64,000 bases of DNA from Deltaproteobacteria bacterium (GTDB lineage: Bacteria > Desulfobacterota > DSM-4660 > Desulfatiglandales > Desulfatiglandaceae): positions 1 to 64,000 of the forward strand of contig JAFDIV010000018.1 in assembly GCA_019307815.1 (NCBI GenBank), in the 5' to 3' direction. This document shows positions 63,179 to 64,000 of this stretch, piece after piece (position 1 is the first letter of the stretch; each line of letters starts with the position of its first letter). The notes beneath the pieces were generated by a model. The model ran no database searches. It was not told the DNA's origin and was given only the letters and a program-made list of their open reading frames with translations. Position numbers and translations under genes: made by a program.

Positions 63179-64000
63179 CTAGCTCCAGCTGAGAAAGAGG
63201 AGCAAAAAGGCCCCTCGGCTTAGCATCCCTAGGCCTGTTGAAACGGATAGGATAATTGATCCCAAGGAAAAACCAAAAATCGAGGTATATTTTGCAAAAG
63301 AATACCTTAAAGAGAATATAGGGAGCATCAATAAACTCCCTAAGATGCAGGCTTTAATTCCCTGTAAATCAGTCAAAATGCCATCCTTAAGCATAGCCCC
63401 GATAGAGGCTGCTCCCACCAAAGGACTGAACATATATGTGCCTACTGGGAGCACACAGGAAGGCGGGAGTCTAAAAAAATCTGTCAAAGGCCCCACATAA
63501 TTTGATAGCACCGTGATTACACCATTATTGATAAGCAAAAATATCATGAAAGTTGTGGTTACAAAGACTCCACTTACCTTCAAGAAAATTTTTCCCTGAT
63601 CTGCAAAGGATGAAATAAGTATGTGGCCAAACTTCCTGTTGGCCGTCATGGACGCATCCGCGGAATTTGAATCGAGTGAATGTGTCTCTGATTTAGGGTC
63701 TTTCAATTTTATCCTGCCACATATAATAACAAAGAGAACCTTTATCATCCCTGAAGCGATAAAGGTCAGAAAGTAAAGGAATCCCACTTTAAGCCCTAAC
63801 AAGGGCATGATCACTGGAATTTGATAGGTGAATGTCTCCTTGACATAAACCGGCGCCGTGTTAAGGAGGGCCGCCAACAACGTTTGGGTTCTGTCCATCT
63901 TGTTTTCGTTATAAAGCTTTCCAAGCATGGTATTCCCGGCAAGGACAGAACCGAAAGAAGCTACAAAGGTTATCCCGGCTTCGTAGGGCAGATTGGCAAG
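63179..64000 (-). CDS. Nucleoside-recognition (Gate) domain membrane protein, cut by window edge
   Basis: The frame is open to the right edge (64000), so the N-terminus is missing; an internal ATG at 63928 is not the start, because the Gate motif [20 protein letters not shown] runs across it. The visible 273 residues have about six hydrophobic segments and a second Gate-like part ([20 protein letters not shown]). It lies 28 bases before the chelatase I gene. Together with the related protein at 43988 it links this poorly understood family to cobalt or B12 genes in this genome. Confidence 0.82.
   Translation of the reverse strand, partial: LANLPYEAGITFVASFGSVLAGNTMLGKLYNENKMDRTQTLLAALLNTAPVYVKETFTYQIPVIMPLLGLKVGFLYFLTFIASGMIKVLFVIICGRIKLKDPKSETHSLDSNSADASMTANRKFGHILISSFADQGKIFLKVSGVFVTTTFMIFLLINNGVITVLSNYVGPLTDFFRLPPSCVLPVGTYMFSPLVGAASIGAMLKDGILTDLQGIKACILGSLLMLPIFSLRYSFAKYTSIFGFSLGSIILSVSTGLGMLSRGAFLLLFLSWS

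Overview
The window looks like the chromosome of an anaerobic, Gram-negative bacterium of the Desulfobacterota (former Deltaproteobacteria). The pointers are rubrerythrin and flavodoxin, a four-subunit 2-ketoacid:ferredoxin oxidoreductase, TRAP transport, a multihaem cytochrome c, sigma-54 enhancer-binding regulators, TonB receptors with outer-membrane barrels, and an oxygen-independent (cbi-type) cobalamin pathway with a signal-peptide-bearing CbiK. The assignment is an inference from gene content; no rRNA or tRNA gene was seen.

Layout. (1) 1-5.4 kb: a redox-stress group (truncated flavodoxin, rubrerythrin, small helical protein) behind a sigma-54 promoter with TGAGACA/TGTCTCA palindromes, beside a PAS/AAA+/Fis regulator and an odd receiver+DHp protein. 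(2) 4.1-8.2 kb: a minus-strand set of Lrp/AsnC regulator, panB-like gene, an unrecognised protein and a class I aminotransferase, with a clear promoter and operator. (3) 8.4-19.0 kb: a long minus-strand catabolic operon (MmgE/PrpD, XRE-cupin regulator, TRAP transporter with a frameshifted binding protein, LarA-family protein, 2-ketoacid oxidoreductase alpha/beta/gamma and an FAD/Fe-S subunit), diverging from an MFS gene. (4) 20.8-46.6 kb: a cobalamin region with three cobalamin riboswitches (before cobT, before a TonB-receptor operon, and before a porin-cbiK-ABC-cbiL operon) and the overlapping operon cbiP-cbiA-cbiC-cbiD-cbiET-cbiF-cbiG-cbiH; a second cbiP closes the region, followed by a stub of a second cbiA. 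(5) 47-53 kb: decayed and re-worked genes (broken sigma-54 regulator, an eleven-haem cytochrome with an in-frame TGA, rhodanese lipoprotein, two M20-peptidase remnants, MATE pump). (6) 53.4-59.8 kb: a metal or metal-complex uptake operon (FecCD/ABC/binding protein/TonB receptor) ending with FmdE-like and TrmO genes. (7) 60-64 kb: two chelatase AAA+ subunits with cysteine knuckles, one with a histidine-rich tail, and a nucleoside-recognition (Gate) membrane protein cut by the window edge.

How it fits together. The cobalamin block supplies cobalt insertion (cbiK, possibly also the chelatase subunits at 60-63 kb), most ring methylations, ring contraction and opening, methyl migration, amidations, and base activation (cobT). 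cbiB, cbiJ, cobU, cobS and the sirohydrochlorin steps are not in the window. The most striking points are the three riboswitches, which share a nearly identical 90-nt block with an unusual repeat-loop hairpin, and the operon in which one B12 riboswitch governs an outer-membrane porin, an apparently exported cobaltochelatase, a BtuCD-like importer and a binding protein carrying a C-terminal SLH-like region. Together these suggest that part of tetrapyrrole metallation or scavenging takes place in the periplasm.
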